Assembly (NCBI RefSeq): GCF_900107795.1
Contig: NZ_FNRL01000006.1
Coordinates: 124,001-188,000 of the forward strand
Reading direction: 5' to 3'
Length of the DNA stretch: 64,000 nt
DNA from: Chitinophaga terrae (ex Kim and Jung 2007)
GTDB taxonomy: Bacteria; Bacteroidota; Bacteroidia; Chitinophagales; Chitinophagaceae
Under the pieces are notes generated by a model. That model did not search any database, had not been told where the DNA came from, and was given only the letters and a program-made list of their open reading frames with translations. Positions 50,266 through 58,996 of this stretch are shown piece after piece. The translations under genes and the position numbers were made by a program. The first letter of the stretch is position 1. Each line of letters begins with the position of its first letter.

Positions 50266-51480
50266 ATGCAGAGCACTTCCAATGCCGGCAGATGGGGCAA
50301 AATTGCCAATTTTGCCAGTAAGATCCCTGTGAAATACCTTTACCTGCTATTTCTTATCATGGCGGTAGCCATTTCTTTTCACTCCTGGCTTTCATCCCAG
50401 GACATGGAAAGATGGACGCGATATAACAATTTCGTCATCTTCCGCCAGTCCTTTGCTCACCTGATCCATAACCAGGATCTGTATATTTTATACCCGGCTG
50501 AATATTACGACCTGTATAAATACAGTCCTTCATTTGCGTTGTGGATGGGTGCTTTCTACTGGCTTCCCGATCTTCCCGGCCTGATCTGCTGGAACCTCAT
50601 GAATGTGATCGTTTTCATTATTGCTGTCAGGAAACTTCCTGTGGCTGAGAACAGGCGTTCGCTGATGCTGTTGTTTTTAGCGATAGAAATGATGATCGCA
50701 TTAACCAGCTCACAGATCAACGTGTTTATCACCGGTTTTTTCATACTGGCCTGGCATGCAATGGAGAACAAAAAACTCTGGCTGGCCGCATTGCTGCTGG
50801 TGATAACTATTTACATCAAGATATTCGGGATCGTGGCGTTATCACTGTTCCTCCTATATCCGCAACGTTGGAAAGCCGCGCTTTATACTGTATTCTGGAC
50901 AGCCGTAATTGCAATCATGCCGCTTGCGGTGATTTCTGTCGACCAGTTTATATTCCTGTACAAAAGCTGGGGGCACCTGCTGGCAAATGATTACTCCGCT
51001 TCTTTCGGCGTTTCGGTGATGGGCTGGTGGCATACCTGGTTTGGCATGGAGATCAATAAGCAACTGTTTGTACTGACGGGAGCCGTGCTTTATGCGCTGC
51101 CGATCCTCTGGCTGTTCATTAAACGCGATCATCGTTATAACTTAAGCATGTTGGCATCCGCCCTTATCTGGGTGGTTATTTTCAATCATAAAGGAGAATC
51201 GCCAACCTATATCGTAGCGTTAACCGGCGTGGCCATCTGGTATTTTACCCAACCGGTCAACCGGGTCAATACCGTACTTGTATGGCTTACGCTGATCTTT
51301 ACTTCCTTCTCTTCTACCGACCTGATCACTCCTTACTGGATCGCACGTACCTATGTGGAGCCTTATGCTGTAAAAGCGGTATTCTGCACCATCGTTTGGG
51401 CAAAGATAATCCTGGAGCCCTTCCTGGCGGCTAAACTCCAGGGAGCTTCAATGGGCGAAGGCTTGCAACGCATGGCGTGA
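50266..51480 (+). CDS. GT87/DUF2029-like polytopic glycosyltransferase
   Basis: The protein has 404 residues and about ten hydrophobic helices. Family-like features are an early extracytoplasmic loop with DMERWTRYNNFVIFRQSFAHLIHNQDLY, then YKYSPSFALWMGAF, an MLLFLAIEMMIALTSSQINVF helix, a KIFGIVALSLFLLYPQRW block and late SPTYIVALTGVAIWYF. These resemble the polyprenol-phosphate-mannose-dependent GT87 group. The acceptor is unknown. The gene is convergent with the Gfo/Idh/MocA gene 21 bases downstream. Confidence 0.78.
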   Translation: MQSTSNAGRWGKIANFASKIPVKYLYLLFLIMAVAISFHSWLSSQDMERWTRYNNFVIFRQSFAHLIHNQDLYILYPAEYYDLYKYSPSFALWMGAFYWLPDLPGLICWNLMNVIVFIIAVRKLPVAENRRSLMLLFLAIEMMIALTSSQINVFITGFFILAWHAMENKKLWLAALLLVITIYIKIFGIVALSLFLLYPQRWKAALYTVFWTAVIAIMPLAVISVDQFIFLYKSWGHLLANDYSASFGVSVMGWWHTWFGMEINKQLFVLTGAVLYALPILWLFIKRDHRYNLSMLASALIWVVIFNHKGESPTYIVALTGVAIWYFTQPVNRVNTVLVWLTLIFTSFSSTDLITPYWIARTYVEPYAVKAVFCTIVWAKIILEPFLAAKLQGASMGEGLQRMA

Positions 51481-51501
51481 GCTGCTTACAAAGGAGCTAC
51501 G

Positions 51502-52821
51502 TCAGACTTGGGGAAATATCCACGGTTGCCTGTATTTTGGTTTTATCAGGTTGTTGGCGGCGTTGTTATGCACAAAGTTGTTAGCGCCGGCATCCCATAC
51601 CAACCTTGATTGCGTCCGCAGCGCGATATTGCCTGCATGAGCATGTTTCGCCACCAGGCTGCCGTTTTCGATCGTACATGCAGGATCTTTCCGGCTTTTG
51701 ATACATTCCAGGAAATTTTTCATGTGCAGCTCGTGAGATTCGCCGCCTGATTGCTTGTCAATGGGAGCGGTCTTAGGTTTCTTTGCCTGCTCATCCCATT
51801 CCGGCATCAGCTCCCACCCGTTCCGGTCTATGACCATAGTGGCATCGTTGCCTATAAACGCTAAACCATAAGAGCGGCCATAGGGGCCATTTTGCGTACC
51901 AGCGGTATGAGACCAGTTAACCAGGTAATCATTGTGCTGGTAGATGACGTTCATGGTATCGAAGGTTTCGTGATCCCGGTCCGGGAAGGCAAAGTTTCCT
52001 CCTGTAGCCATCACCGCCCGGGGCATAACGTTGATATCGCGGGCCCATAGAGCGATGTCCAATAAATGTACTCCCCAGTCTGTGAGCAGTCCCCCGCCAT
52101 AATCCCAGAACATACGCCAGGAACCATGAAAGCGGGCGCTATTGAAGCTGCGCTGGGGCGCTGGCCCCAGCCAGAAGTTGAAGTCCACTCCCGCCGGCGG
52201 ATTGCTGTCCGGCACTTTGGGAGCCCCGGTTCCATAATTGAAATTCGCCCAGATATCAACTTTTCTCAGCTGCCCGAGTTTCCCGGATTTGATAAGGTTC
52301 ATGGCATTGATCCAGTGCGGACCACTTCTTTGTTGCTGACCTACCTGTACAACCCTGTTGTATTTCCTGGCAGCTTTTACCATCGCGTCGCATTCTGCAA
52401 TGCTGTTCGCCAATGGTTTCTCTACATACACATCTTTCCCAGCTTCACAGGCATAAACAAATGGCAGGCAATGCCAGTGATCAGGCGTTCCGATGATCAC
52501 TGCATCTATGTCTTTATTCTCCAGGAGTTGCCGGAAATCCTTGTACGTTCGGGGAGTTTTACCCGTTTCCCTGTTTATTTCGGCAGCCCGGTTATTCAGT
52601 ATATTATCATCTACATCACAGAGCGCGATACATTCGACACCCGGCTGTCTGATCGCATTCTGCAGATCGCCCCAGCCCATGTTGCGGCAACCTATCAGTG
52701 CAACCCGGATCACTTCATTGGGGGAGTTGAATTTACCATGTACCAGGAGCGGCGACAGTACAGCGGTACCGGCCATCAGTTTAGCAGTGTTGTTAATAAA
52801 CCGGCGACGAGAAACAGGCAT
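51502..52821 (-). CDS. Tat-exported Gfo/Idh/MocA oxidoreductase
   Basis: The protein has 439 residues. A twin-arginine signal (PVSRRRFINNTAKLMAGTAV) directs it out as a folded, cofactor-loaded enzyme. The Rossmann motif is IRVALIGCRNMGWGDL, the EKP motif is VYVEKPLANSIAECD, and later landmarks include NFNYGTGAPKVPDSNPP, FWLGPAPQRSFN and WRMFWDYGGGLLTDWGVHLLDIALW. This last set is typical of the large exported Gfo/Idh/MocA proteins linked to glycoside oxidation or NAD-dependent glycosidase chemistry. A possible source of keto-sugars for the DUF1080 and TIM-barrel proteins encoded elsewhere in the window; this is inference. Confidence 0.9.
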   Translation of the reverse strand: MPVSRRRFINNTAKLMAGTAVLSPLLVHGKFNSPNEVIRVALIGCRNMGWGDLQNAIRQPGVECIALCDVDDNILNNRAAEINRETGKTPRTYKDFRQLLENKDIDAVIIGTPDHWHCLPFVYACEAGKDVYVEKPLANSIAECDAMVKAARKYNRVVQVGQQQRSGPHWINAMNLIKSGKLGQLRKVDIWANFNYGTGAPKVPDSNPPAGVDFNFWLGPAPQRSFNSARFHGSWRMFWDYGGGLLTDWGVHLLDIALWARDINVMPRAVMATGGNFAFPDRDHETFDTMNVIYQHNDYLVNWSHTAGTQNGPYGRSYGLAFIGNDATMVIDRNGWELMPEWDEQAKKPKTAPIDKQSGGESHELHMKNFLECIKSRKDPACTIENGSLVAKHAHAGNIALRTQSRLVWDAGANNFVHNNAANNLIKPKYRQPWIFPQV

Positions 52822-52901
52822 GTGGAATTTATTTTGGTCTAACGAAAAATAATAAAAAAAAGTTGGGGCATGCCAGTTATATGATCAGCGGTAAGGCGGG
52901 A

Positions 52902-52936
52902 ATAAAAAAGGAGCTTCAAATATGTTTTGAAGCCCC
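52902..52936 (-). terminator. Terminator after the SDR gene
   Basis: GGAGCTTCAAA and TTTGAAGCCCC pair with one mismatch around a short loop. On the minus strand the stem is followed by CTTTTTT. It begins about 28 bases after the SDR stop. Confidence 0.75.
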
Positions 52937-52963
52937 TGTTATAATATCATCAGATCGTTTTGG

Positions 52964-53716
52964 TTATTGAGAAGTGTATGCACCATCTACGGTATAGAAA
53001 CCGCCTGTTACAAAGGATGCTTTATCGGAACTCAGCCAACCTACTATTTCAGCTACTTCGGCGGCTTTTCCAAGTCTGCCGATGGGATGTAACTTAACCA
53101 GGGCGGCCTTTACCTCAGGTTGCAGGCCGTCAAGAATGGGCGTATCAATGTAGCCGGGACATACAGCGTTCACCCGCACGCCTTTGGCCGAATATTCTAT
53201 TGCTGCTGCTTTAGTTAACCCTATCACTCCATGCTTTGCCGCTACATAGGCCGGTGAGTTGGCGGTACCAACCAATCCAAGAATGGAAGAAATATTAACG
53301 ATCGCTCCTCCCCCGTTTTTCAGCATTGCCGGCAATTGGTATTTCATGCCATAAAACACGCTGTTGAGATTTATATCAATCACTTTTTTATACATCTCGA
53401 TGCTGTGATCTGCTATCGGGTTCAACTCGCCGCCGATACCGGCGTTATTGCATGCAATATCCAGTCGCCCGTAGGTCGACACAGTTTTATCAACCAATGC
53501 TTTGCACTCCTCCGGGTTGCTTACATCACATTTCACAAAGGTTGCCTCACCTCCTTTTTCCTTAATAGCTGCCACAATATTTTTCGCATGCTCTTCTGCT
53601 ACATCGCTGACAATCACTTTGGCTCCGCCGGTTGCGTACAATTTCGCAATTTCAGCTCCAATACCGGAACCCGCTCCTGTAACCAATGCTACTTTATCTT
53701 TAAATACCTGTTCCAT
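52964..53716 (-). CDS. Short-chain dehydrogenase/reductase
   Basis: The protein has 250 residues, the normal classical-SDR length. The cofactor motif is TGAGSGIG (13-20), and CNNAGIGG follows the central strand. The catalytic set is the Ser in VNISSILGLVG and the Tyr/Lys in PAYVAAKHG, and PGYIDTPI is the usual late motif. An Asp after the second strand (VSDVAEEHA) favours NAD over NADP. The substrate cannot be told; glucose-dehydrogenase-like and general ketoreductase annotations are equally possible. The gene has its own promoter and terminator. Confidence 0.92.
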   Translation of the reverse strand: MEQVFKDKVALVTGAGSGIGAEIAKLYATGGAKVIVSDVAEEHAKNIVAAIKEKGGEATFVKCDVSNPEECKALVDKTVSTYGRLDIACNNAGIGGELNPIADHSIEMYKKVIDINLNSVFYGMKYQLPAMLKNGGGAIVNISSILGLVGTANSPAYVAAKHGVIGLTKAAAIEYSAKGVRVNAVCPGYIDTPILDGLQPEVKAALVKLHPIGRLGKAAEVAEIVGWLSSDKASFVTGGFYTVDGAYTSQ

Positions 53717-53775
53717 ACCTGCAAATTTTTTACGTGTGAAAAATCATTAAATAGTAGTACCTGTTGTTCGCTTTA

Positions 53776-53803
53776 CAAAAGTACCCATATCCGGTTTACC
53801 GGA
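53776..53803 (-). promoter_or_regulatory. SDR gene promoter with small palindromes
   Basis: On the minus strand TACTTTTG (53776-53783) matches TAnnTTTG. Just upstream lies TCCGG-TAAA-CCGGA (53790-53803), and GCTGA-N6-TCAGC lies at 53805-53820. Their position suits a repressor or activator site. Operator identity is a guess. Confidence 0.35.
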
Positions 53804-53970
53804 AGCTGACCTTTATCAGCCTTTCAACTAATTTTTATCAGTATTTAATTGGTTGAAAAGACGGGTATACAACAAACAACAGTCACCCTGTAATTGTTGC
53901 TTCATAATCGGGGGCCGGGGCAAAATTGAGGGCAAAATTCAACAAAATGATGGGGCAGGTAACAAGCAGG

Positions 53971-54156
53971 TTATGGGGTATCGGAAGTTGTTTTCAGCAA
54001 TGCTATACCTGATCCGAAAAAGACGAGGCCGATAGAAGCGGTTACCAATAGTTCCCTCCAATGCAGGGTCTGCTTTACAAAGCCATACCCAGCGTAAATC
54101 AAGCCAACTGTTCCAAGTAACGTAAGTAATACTCCGAAGAGCTTTTTTGCGTCCAT
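53971..54156 (-). CDS. Small two-helix membrane protein
   Basis: The protein has 61 residues. It starts MDAKKLFGVLLTLLGTVGLIYAG, a lysine-then-hydrophobic start I recall from short Bacteroidota membrane proteins, followed by a charged turn (VKQTLHWRELLVTA) and a second helix (SIGLVFFGSGIALL). No function is known. A longer frame in another phase covers the same bases but lacks this regular pattern. Confidence 0.7.
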   Translation of the reverse strand: MDAKKLFGVLLTLLGTVGLIYAGYGFVKQTLHWRELLVTASIGLVFFGSGIALLKTTSDTP

Positions 54157-54211
54157 ACACCAAGTTTTATATGGATGGCTTCAATATCTGTGCCGTTACA
54201 CCGTTGCCGTA

Positions 54212-54219
54212 CAAACGTA
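54212..54219 (-). promoter_or_regulatory. -7 element of the small membrane protein gene
   Basis: TACGTTTG on the minus strand matches TAnnTTTG. A TTG lies 15 bases upstream, inside the left arm of the inverted repeat at 54225-54376. The leader would be about 50 bases. Confidence 0.4.
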
Positions 54220-54224
54220 AAAAA

Positions 54225-54376
54225 GAACAGGAAGCAAAGGTTTTTGTCCCGAAGCAATTAAAACAAGAGAGAAGAACAGGGAGATACTAAACAGCTCACT
54301 CAATAATTTAGTACTCACTGAAGATGATACTGATGTCTTAATGCTTCAATAACAAAAAACCTTTGCTTCCTGGTTC
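54225..54376. repeat. 152-base long imperfect hairpin 3' of a PUL gene
   Basis: The left arm has AGGAAGCAAAGGTTTTTGT, and the right arm its near-perfect complement (54225-54247 with 54352-54376). Pairing continues inward with GAAGCAATTAA against TTAATGCTTC, and an inner stem GATACTAAA/TTTAGTACTC completes one long hairpin. It ends five bases before the stop codon of the minus-strand gene at 54382. It shares the GAAGCAAAGG word with the repeat at 47243-47422. Confidence 0.75.
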
Positions 54377-54381
54377 CGTTC

Positions 54382-56520
54382 TTACTCTATTACTTTGAGA
54401 TACCTGGCCATCCAGTATGGAAGCAGGAATTCATCACCCGCCAGTTCTGATTCGCCGTTCCGTCCGCCGTCCAGCGTAAATGCATTGGCATTATGACGGT
54501 GTACAGGCTGCTCGTCTAACGGTAACAATACTTCTGTTGTCTGGTTGCGGAAGTTATGCGGTAATAAGGTGATATCATGGCGCCTTGAATTAGTGATCTT
54601 CCAGGTGATCAGGTCCATAGGAAAACCTTTCAGCCACCACATGGTTGCATCTGCATCAAAATCGCCGGCGGTAGCCATAGTGATCAGGTTCCAGACTGCG
54701 TTCTTTTCAGGCTTCTCTATCTCCCAATGGTTTCTTATCGCCTCTTTATATTTCGCTTTTAATTCGTCATTAAATGCATACCTGTATAACACCCAGTAGG
54801 TAAGGAATGCCATTTCATCATCAGAGTGGTTCCAGCTGTCGCTTCCCATATCAATGCCCTGGTGAAAATAACCTGCGGTCGGTTTGATGGTGCGGTAATC
54901 GATCATAATATTCTTCAGGTAACCATATTTATTGATCAGCTTAAATGCCTCTGTTTTATATTTTTCCTTGCCCGTAAGTTTATACGCGAGTTGCAACCCT
55001 GCCATGATCGTAGTGCTGCCTAAGCGGCGGTCGCCAATGGTTGTGGGATACCAGTTAATGTACTCGGGATTCCATCTTGCCCAGAGGGTTGGCTTGTTAT
55101 CAATATCAACGAGGGTATATTTATGATCAATGATATGCGTCATGATCTTATCCACGAAGTCGGTCACCCGCTGTTTTTCTTCCGGTGTTTCTGCAACCAT
55201 TTCATAGGTTACGGCGGCGCTCCAGATATGCCCTACAAATTCGTCGCTGCTGGTATGCCCTTTCCACTCCCATTCCGGATCGGGCGATTCTCTCCATCTT
55301 TCAGGATCTGAGTTCTTGTACCCTTTCCTTTCGAACGTCCTGGCAGGGAAGCCTTTGATCTGGTTCACCGATAAGATCCGTTCAAATGCCTCCCAGGTTT
55401 CCCAGGCATATCGTTTCGCTACCGGGTCGTGCGTAGTGGCGTACCTGAAAGCCTGGCTGCCAAGGTAAAAACTGCTCCATAGCCCGTCATTATCTGTATC
55501 TGCCATTTCAGCGGAGCCTACATCGCCGGGCGGGTTCAGGTGAACGTTGGCTATGAACCCATAACGGATATGACGTTCCCTGATCTTGCGTTCAAAGAAT
55601 GCGGCTTTCTCAGCCAATGTATGTTTTATGAATGCAATTTTATTCAAACCTGTTGGCGTCAGGATATATACGTCACCGTTACTTACTGCGGCCATGCTTT
55701 TCACAGTATCCTGGTCTATCCATCGGCGTGACGCATAGTAACGGTAGGTTCCCTTATCGGCTTCCGCAAAGGCACCTTCAGGCGTACCTGCCCATACATG
55801 GTCGTTCACTACCAGGAGGTTTCGTATATCCGGTACCGGTACCCGCGTCCGGAGACCGGTACTGCTGTCGCCCGACTGCCTGTTCACCGTGTAATAACCG
55901 TTCGATGTACTCAGTACGATATCATCTCCTTTAAAGGCAAAGTCTGTAACTCCATTCACTTTATGCACGGGAACAAATCTGCTCTCATCAAAGCGGTAAA
56001 CTGCGTTATTCGTCAGCAGGTAAAAAGTACCTTTATAAACCTGCAATTTCCTGATGCCATCCACAAATGGCAAATCCTTTAACTCCTTGCCTGTTGCCAG
56101 CGCCAGTGCGTTATTTCCTGCCAGCAACATCCTTCCTTTTTCATCTACCACTACCTTGTTAAACTTCCCGGTTGGCAGATTAATGTAGGGAATTCCTGCA
56201 TACCCATTTGTCAGGCATTTATCGGGATAGAGATAGTAAAGATGTCCGCTGGTTTCCTGCGTGGTAACATCTACCGGGATCTTTTGGGCCAGGGGACGGA
56301 ACCGGAGATCTTTTACCAGCTCATTGCCGCTAACACGATAGAAACCTTGCGTGGTCAGTACATGTACATTATCGTTATAATCCGTGATCACCTTGATCAT
56401 CTGTAAGCCCGCAGGAACGGTGTATTTCACCGATACCGCCTGGATAAAGGGCAGATCGGGCGTGGCATAGGCAGCACACGAAAACAGCAGGCCAGCCGCT
56501 AAAAAACAAGATTTCTTCAT
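54382..56520 (-). CDS. Exported PUL protein: beta-propeller plus alpha/alpha-barrel-like domain
   Basis: The protein has 712 residues. A signal peptide (AAYATP) comes first. The N-terminal 300 residues form propeller-like repeats (VHVLTTQGFYRV; FYLLTNNAVYRFDESRF; DVYILTPTGLNKI). The C-terminal 400 residues are helical and rich in Trp, Tyr and His (SSFYLGSQAFRYATTHDPVA; FVGHIWSAAVTYEMVAETPEE; SWNHSDDEMAFLTYWVLYRYAF), as in alpha/alpha-barrel glycan-active enzymes such as unsaturated-uronyl hydrolases and epimerases. No exact family was recognised. It is 10 bases after the gene at 56531 and near SusC/SusD, so it probably acts on the same glycan. Confidence 0.75.
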   Translation of the reverse strand: MKKSCFLAAGLLFSCAAYATPDLPFIQAVSVKYTVPAGLQMIKVITDYNDNVHVLTTQGFYRVSGNELVKDLRFRPLAQKIPVDVTTQETSGHLYYLYPDKCLTNGYAGIPYINLPTGKFNKVVVDEKGRMLLAGNNALALATGKELKDLPFVDGIRKLQVYKGTFYLLTNNAVYRFDESRFVPVHKVNGVTDFAFKGDDIVLSTSNGYYTVNRQSGDSSTGLRTRVPVPDIRNLLVVNDHVWAGTPEGAFAEADKGTYRYYASRRWIDQDTVKSMAAVSNGDVYILTPTGLNKIAFIKHTLAEKAAFFERKIRERHIRYGFIANVHLNPPGDVGSAEMADTDNDGLWSSFYLGSQAFRYATTHDPVAKRYAWETWEAFERILSVNQIKGFPARTFERKGYKNSDPERWRESPDPEWEWKGHTSSDEFVGHIWSAAVTYEMVAETPEEKQRVTDFVDKIMTHIIDHKYTLVDIDNKPTLWARWNPEYINWYPTTIGDRRLGSTTIMAGLQLAYKLTGKEKYKTEAFKLINKYGYLKNIMIDYRTIKPTAGYFHQGIDMGSDSWNHSDDEMAFLTYWVLYRYAFNDELKAKYKEAIRNHWEIEKPEKNAVWNLITMATAGDFDADATMWWLKGFPMDLITWKITNSRRHDITLLPHNFRNQTTEVLLPLDEQPVHRHNANAFTLDGGRNGESELAGDEFLLPYWMARYLKVIE

Positions 56521-56530
56521 GCCAGTAAGT

Positions 56531-58765
56531 TTATAGTTTGATCAGCCACACTTCGGTGACCCTTGAATGTTGTCGCCAGTTTAAATGTTCTTCATCAATA
56601 CTGTCGAATGTCAGGAGCAGAGCGCCGGTCTGAGATAATGAAACAGGTACCGGGAATTCCTTCAGTTCTCCTATTCCTTTGTTATATAAGGCTGGTTGCA
56701 AACGAACGCCGTTTGCCCTCAAAAGACATTCGCCATTGCCTGTAACACGGATCATGTATCTGGCAGCAGGATCCAGGTGATCGTACCGCAACGCGGAAGG
56801 CCAGCGCATGCTCACCATCCAGGAAAGCCGTTTCCGGCTCATCCCTCCATCCCACCAATCGAAGCCCGGCACATCGCTGCGTTGCATCAGCGGATCGGTA
56901 TGCCAGTCTTCAGGCCTGACCACATGCGGCGACTTGGACACATTTCCAATATCGTCATAAAAACTGCCGGGGCCTGGGTCCTCCCACCTGGCGAGCGTGT
57001 CTAACGACTTGCGTTGTTCGGCTGCGGGGAGTGTGCGTATGTATTTGAATTTATCTTCCAGCCACCAGCGGTTGTTCAGCGGCCGATCGAGGAAATCCAG
57101 TATAGTTCCCCTTTCTGGTCCGGCTGCCTTGTATTTTTTCACGCTGGTTTGAAGTGCTATAGATCTATACAGGCTGTCGCATAACGCGATGATCTTATTC
57201 CTCCATTCAGGGTATACAGGAGTATCCGCCTGTTGCAGGATCTTCTCTGCTTTTCCCATCGGATCTTTTGCAGAAAGCAGGGCTTTATTGGCGGCGGTTT
57301 CCAGGTCGGCTTCCCTGATGGCGCGTTCCCTGGTATAAGCATCGTAATAAGCTCTCAGCACCAACATCTGCCAGCGCCAGTTGCCGGACAGGGATGGATG
57401 CTCCTTTTCCAGTTGCTGCCAGAGCGCCAGCGTAGCGCGTATGCCGCCGTTATCCCTTATGGCTCCTTCCCAGTTCCTTTCCAGCGCCAGTATACCATCT
57501 GCCGCCAGCTCCCTGACCGGCGAGCTGAAAAAGAAGTTCGCATATTGTTGCAGGATAGTATGTTCATCCATCTTCGCATCCCAGCCCAACAAGCTCCAGA
57601 CAACCTTGTTCAGGTCGTCGTGCGCCCCATCGGAGTAGCTGATAAACCCATCCATATACGGAGCGATAAAACGATAGACATTCGCATAGTAGACTGGTTG
57701 GGGATTAATGGCTTCCCTGCCCAGTGTAAAGGCAAAAGCTGGGTCCCACCAACTGACAGGATAATCGCATCTCACGTTGTGGGTGATATCCGGGTAGTGG
57801 CGGATCTTATATTGAGCGGGAATGGCAGCCCTTGTACTTTCCAGCGAGGGGCTGGAAGGGCCTACTACAATACCTCCCAGCCATGCCGGTTTTTTCTGAT
57901 CTAAATAGGAATAGACATAGGAACATTTAATAGAATCGTACCCCTGCAACGACAACCAGATGCGCGCTTTGGGATGATAACGTTTAAGAGGAGCGGACAA
58001 CTCTTCCAGCAATGGGATCACCAGTTCCGGAGGATTGTCGCCAGGGTCGCCACCGGGGAAAAATACGGCATCCAACCTTGGCGACTCCCTGAACAGGGTG
58101 TCGAACTGCCGCAGGAAGAAACTGCGTTTAGCCGTGTCGTGCAGGTCGAAAGATGCCGGTGTCCACACTGAGAAATCCAGGTCATATTTCTTGCAGAAAC
58201 CACTGATCCTGGCATTCATGTCCCTCGACGAGAGTTTGAAATGCGGGGAAGCCGGCATAAAAGGGATCGCTTCTATGCTGTTCGTGCCGAAGATCGCCAG
58301 CTCCCTGATATATTGTTCGTATTGCTCCGGCGACCAGCCATCGTAAGAATTGGCCAGGTTGCGGTAGCCGATCTGGTGACCTCTCACAGGTTTATCCGGA
58401 GAAGCGGAAACATCCAGGCCGGAAGGAAAACTGACTGATTGTTCACTGTACTGCAATATGCGTAACAGGTAACCTGCGCCAAATAGCTGGCCGCGGGTAT
58501 CTGCACCTTCAATAAAAACAGATCCATCATTGTAATAAACATGGTAAGACTCCGGCTTTCCTTTGCCAGTTGTGAATATGATGGTATTGCCGTTGCCAGG
58601 CCGGCGGGCAGAAATATTCCATTGCAGGCCTGTGCGTTTAAATACTTCTTCCTTCAATACCTGCGCAGCGATGTTGTTCTCTTTTGCAACAATAGTCACC
58701 TGCCGGAAATCAACAGCCCAACAATACAACGGAAACAATAATACTATAGCCAGTAGTCTTTTCAT
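56531..58765 (-). CDS. Exported TIM-barrel glycoside-hydrolase-like PUL protein
   Basis: The protein has 744 residues with a signal peptide (about residues 1-17, LYCWA). The N-terminal domain resembles the GH20b/GH67 N-terminal fold (QVTIVAKENNIAAQVLKEEVFKRTG; GQLFGAGYLLRILQYSE). The central barrel has HQIGYRNLANSYDGWSPEQYEQYIRELAIFGTNSIEAIPF, LDAVFFPGGDPGDNPPELVIPLLEEL and DYPVSWWDPAFAF. A helical stretch and a C-terminal beta domain follow. It may be related to alpha-glucuronidases or hexosaminidases, but I cannot name the catalytic pair. It is the first of a two-gene unit downstream of susD. Confidence 0.75.
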   Translation of the reverse strand: MKRLLAIVLLFPLYCWAVDFRQVTIVAKENNIAAQVLKEEVFKRTGLQWNISARRPGNGNTIIFTTGKGKPESYHVYYNDGSVFIEGADTRGQLFGAGYLLRILQYSEQSVSFPSGLDVSASPDKPVRGHQIGYRNLANSYDGWSPEQYEQYIRELAIFGTNSIEAIPFMPASPHFKLSSRDMNARISGFCKKYDLDFSVWTPASFDLHDTAKRSFFLRQFDTLFRESPRLDAVFFPGGDPGDNPPELVIPLLEELSAPLKRYHPKARIWLSLQGYDSIKCSYVYSYLDQKKPAWLGGIVVGPSSPSLESTRAAIPAQYKIRHYPDITHNVRCDYPVSWWDPAFAFTLGREAINPQPVYYANVYRFIAPYMDGFISYSDGAHDDLNKVVWSLLGWDAKMDEHTILQQYANFFFSSPVRELAADGILALERNWEGAIRDNGGIRATLALWQQLEKEHPSLSGNWRWQMLVLRAYYDAYTRERAIREADLETAANKALLSAKDPMGKAEKILQQADTPVYPEWRNKIIALCDSLYRSIALQTSVKKYKAAGPERGTILDFLDRPLNNRWWLEDKFKYIRTLPAAEQRKSLDTLARWEDPGPGSFYDDIGNVSKSPHVVRPEDWHTDPLMQRSDVPGFDWWDGGMSRKRLSWMVSMRWPSALRYDHLDPAARYMIRVTGNGECLLRANGVRLQPALYNKGIGELKEFPVPVSLSQTGALLLTFDSIDEEHLNWRQHSRVTEVWLIKL

Positions 58766-58795
58766 GGATCACTAAGATTTTGGTTTAGCCTGAAG

Positions 58796-58930
58796 CTATC
58801 TGTTCTTCAGGATATTTTCCCCGTTCGCCTGTTTTTCCAGGTCGAAGCCGTCGTATAATTCGCGTGTTGTTCTATACGAGCGATAAGCTATTTTTTTCGG
58901 TTTCCATCTGGCCGTTGGCTTTGTGCATAG
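58796..58930 (-). pseudogene. Possible gene relic between susD and the PUL enzymes
   Basis: A minus-strand frame runs 43 codons between two stops without an ATG start. It ends ELYDGFDLEKQANGENILKN-R and has protein-like composition and codon use, unlike the rest of the gap. It may be the C-terminal remnant of a gene deleted from the locus. It lies downstream of the terminator-like hairpin after susD. A chance frame is possible. Confidence 0.3.
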
Positions 58931-58944
58931 CTAAACCGGGAAGT

Positions 58945-58973
58945 AAAGCAGGCGGCCGGCAGCCACCTGCTTT
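58945..58973 (-). terminator. Hairpin after susD
   Basis: AAAGCAGG-C-GGC and GCC-A-CCTGCTTT pair with one mismatch, 24 bases beyond the susD stop. The T-run after the stem on the minus strand is short (TTTACTT). It may terminate or attenuate susCD transcription before the enzyme genes. Confidence 0.55.
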
Positions 58974-58996
58974 TAAAGGATTGACTCGTTATACAC

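Noticed and set aside
53853..54035. 60-residue plus-strand frame
   Set aside because: Antisense to the small membrane protein at 53971-54156, with no recognisable pattern.
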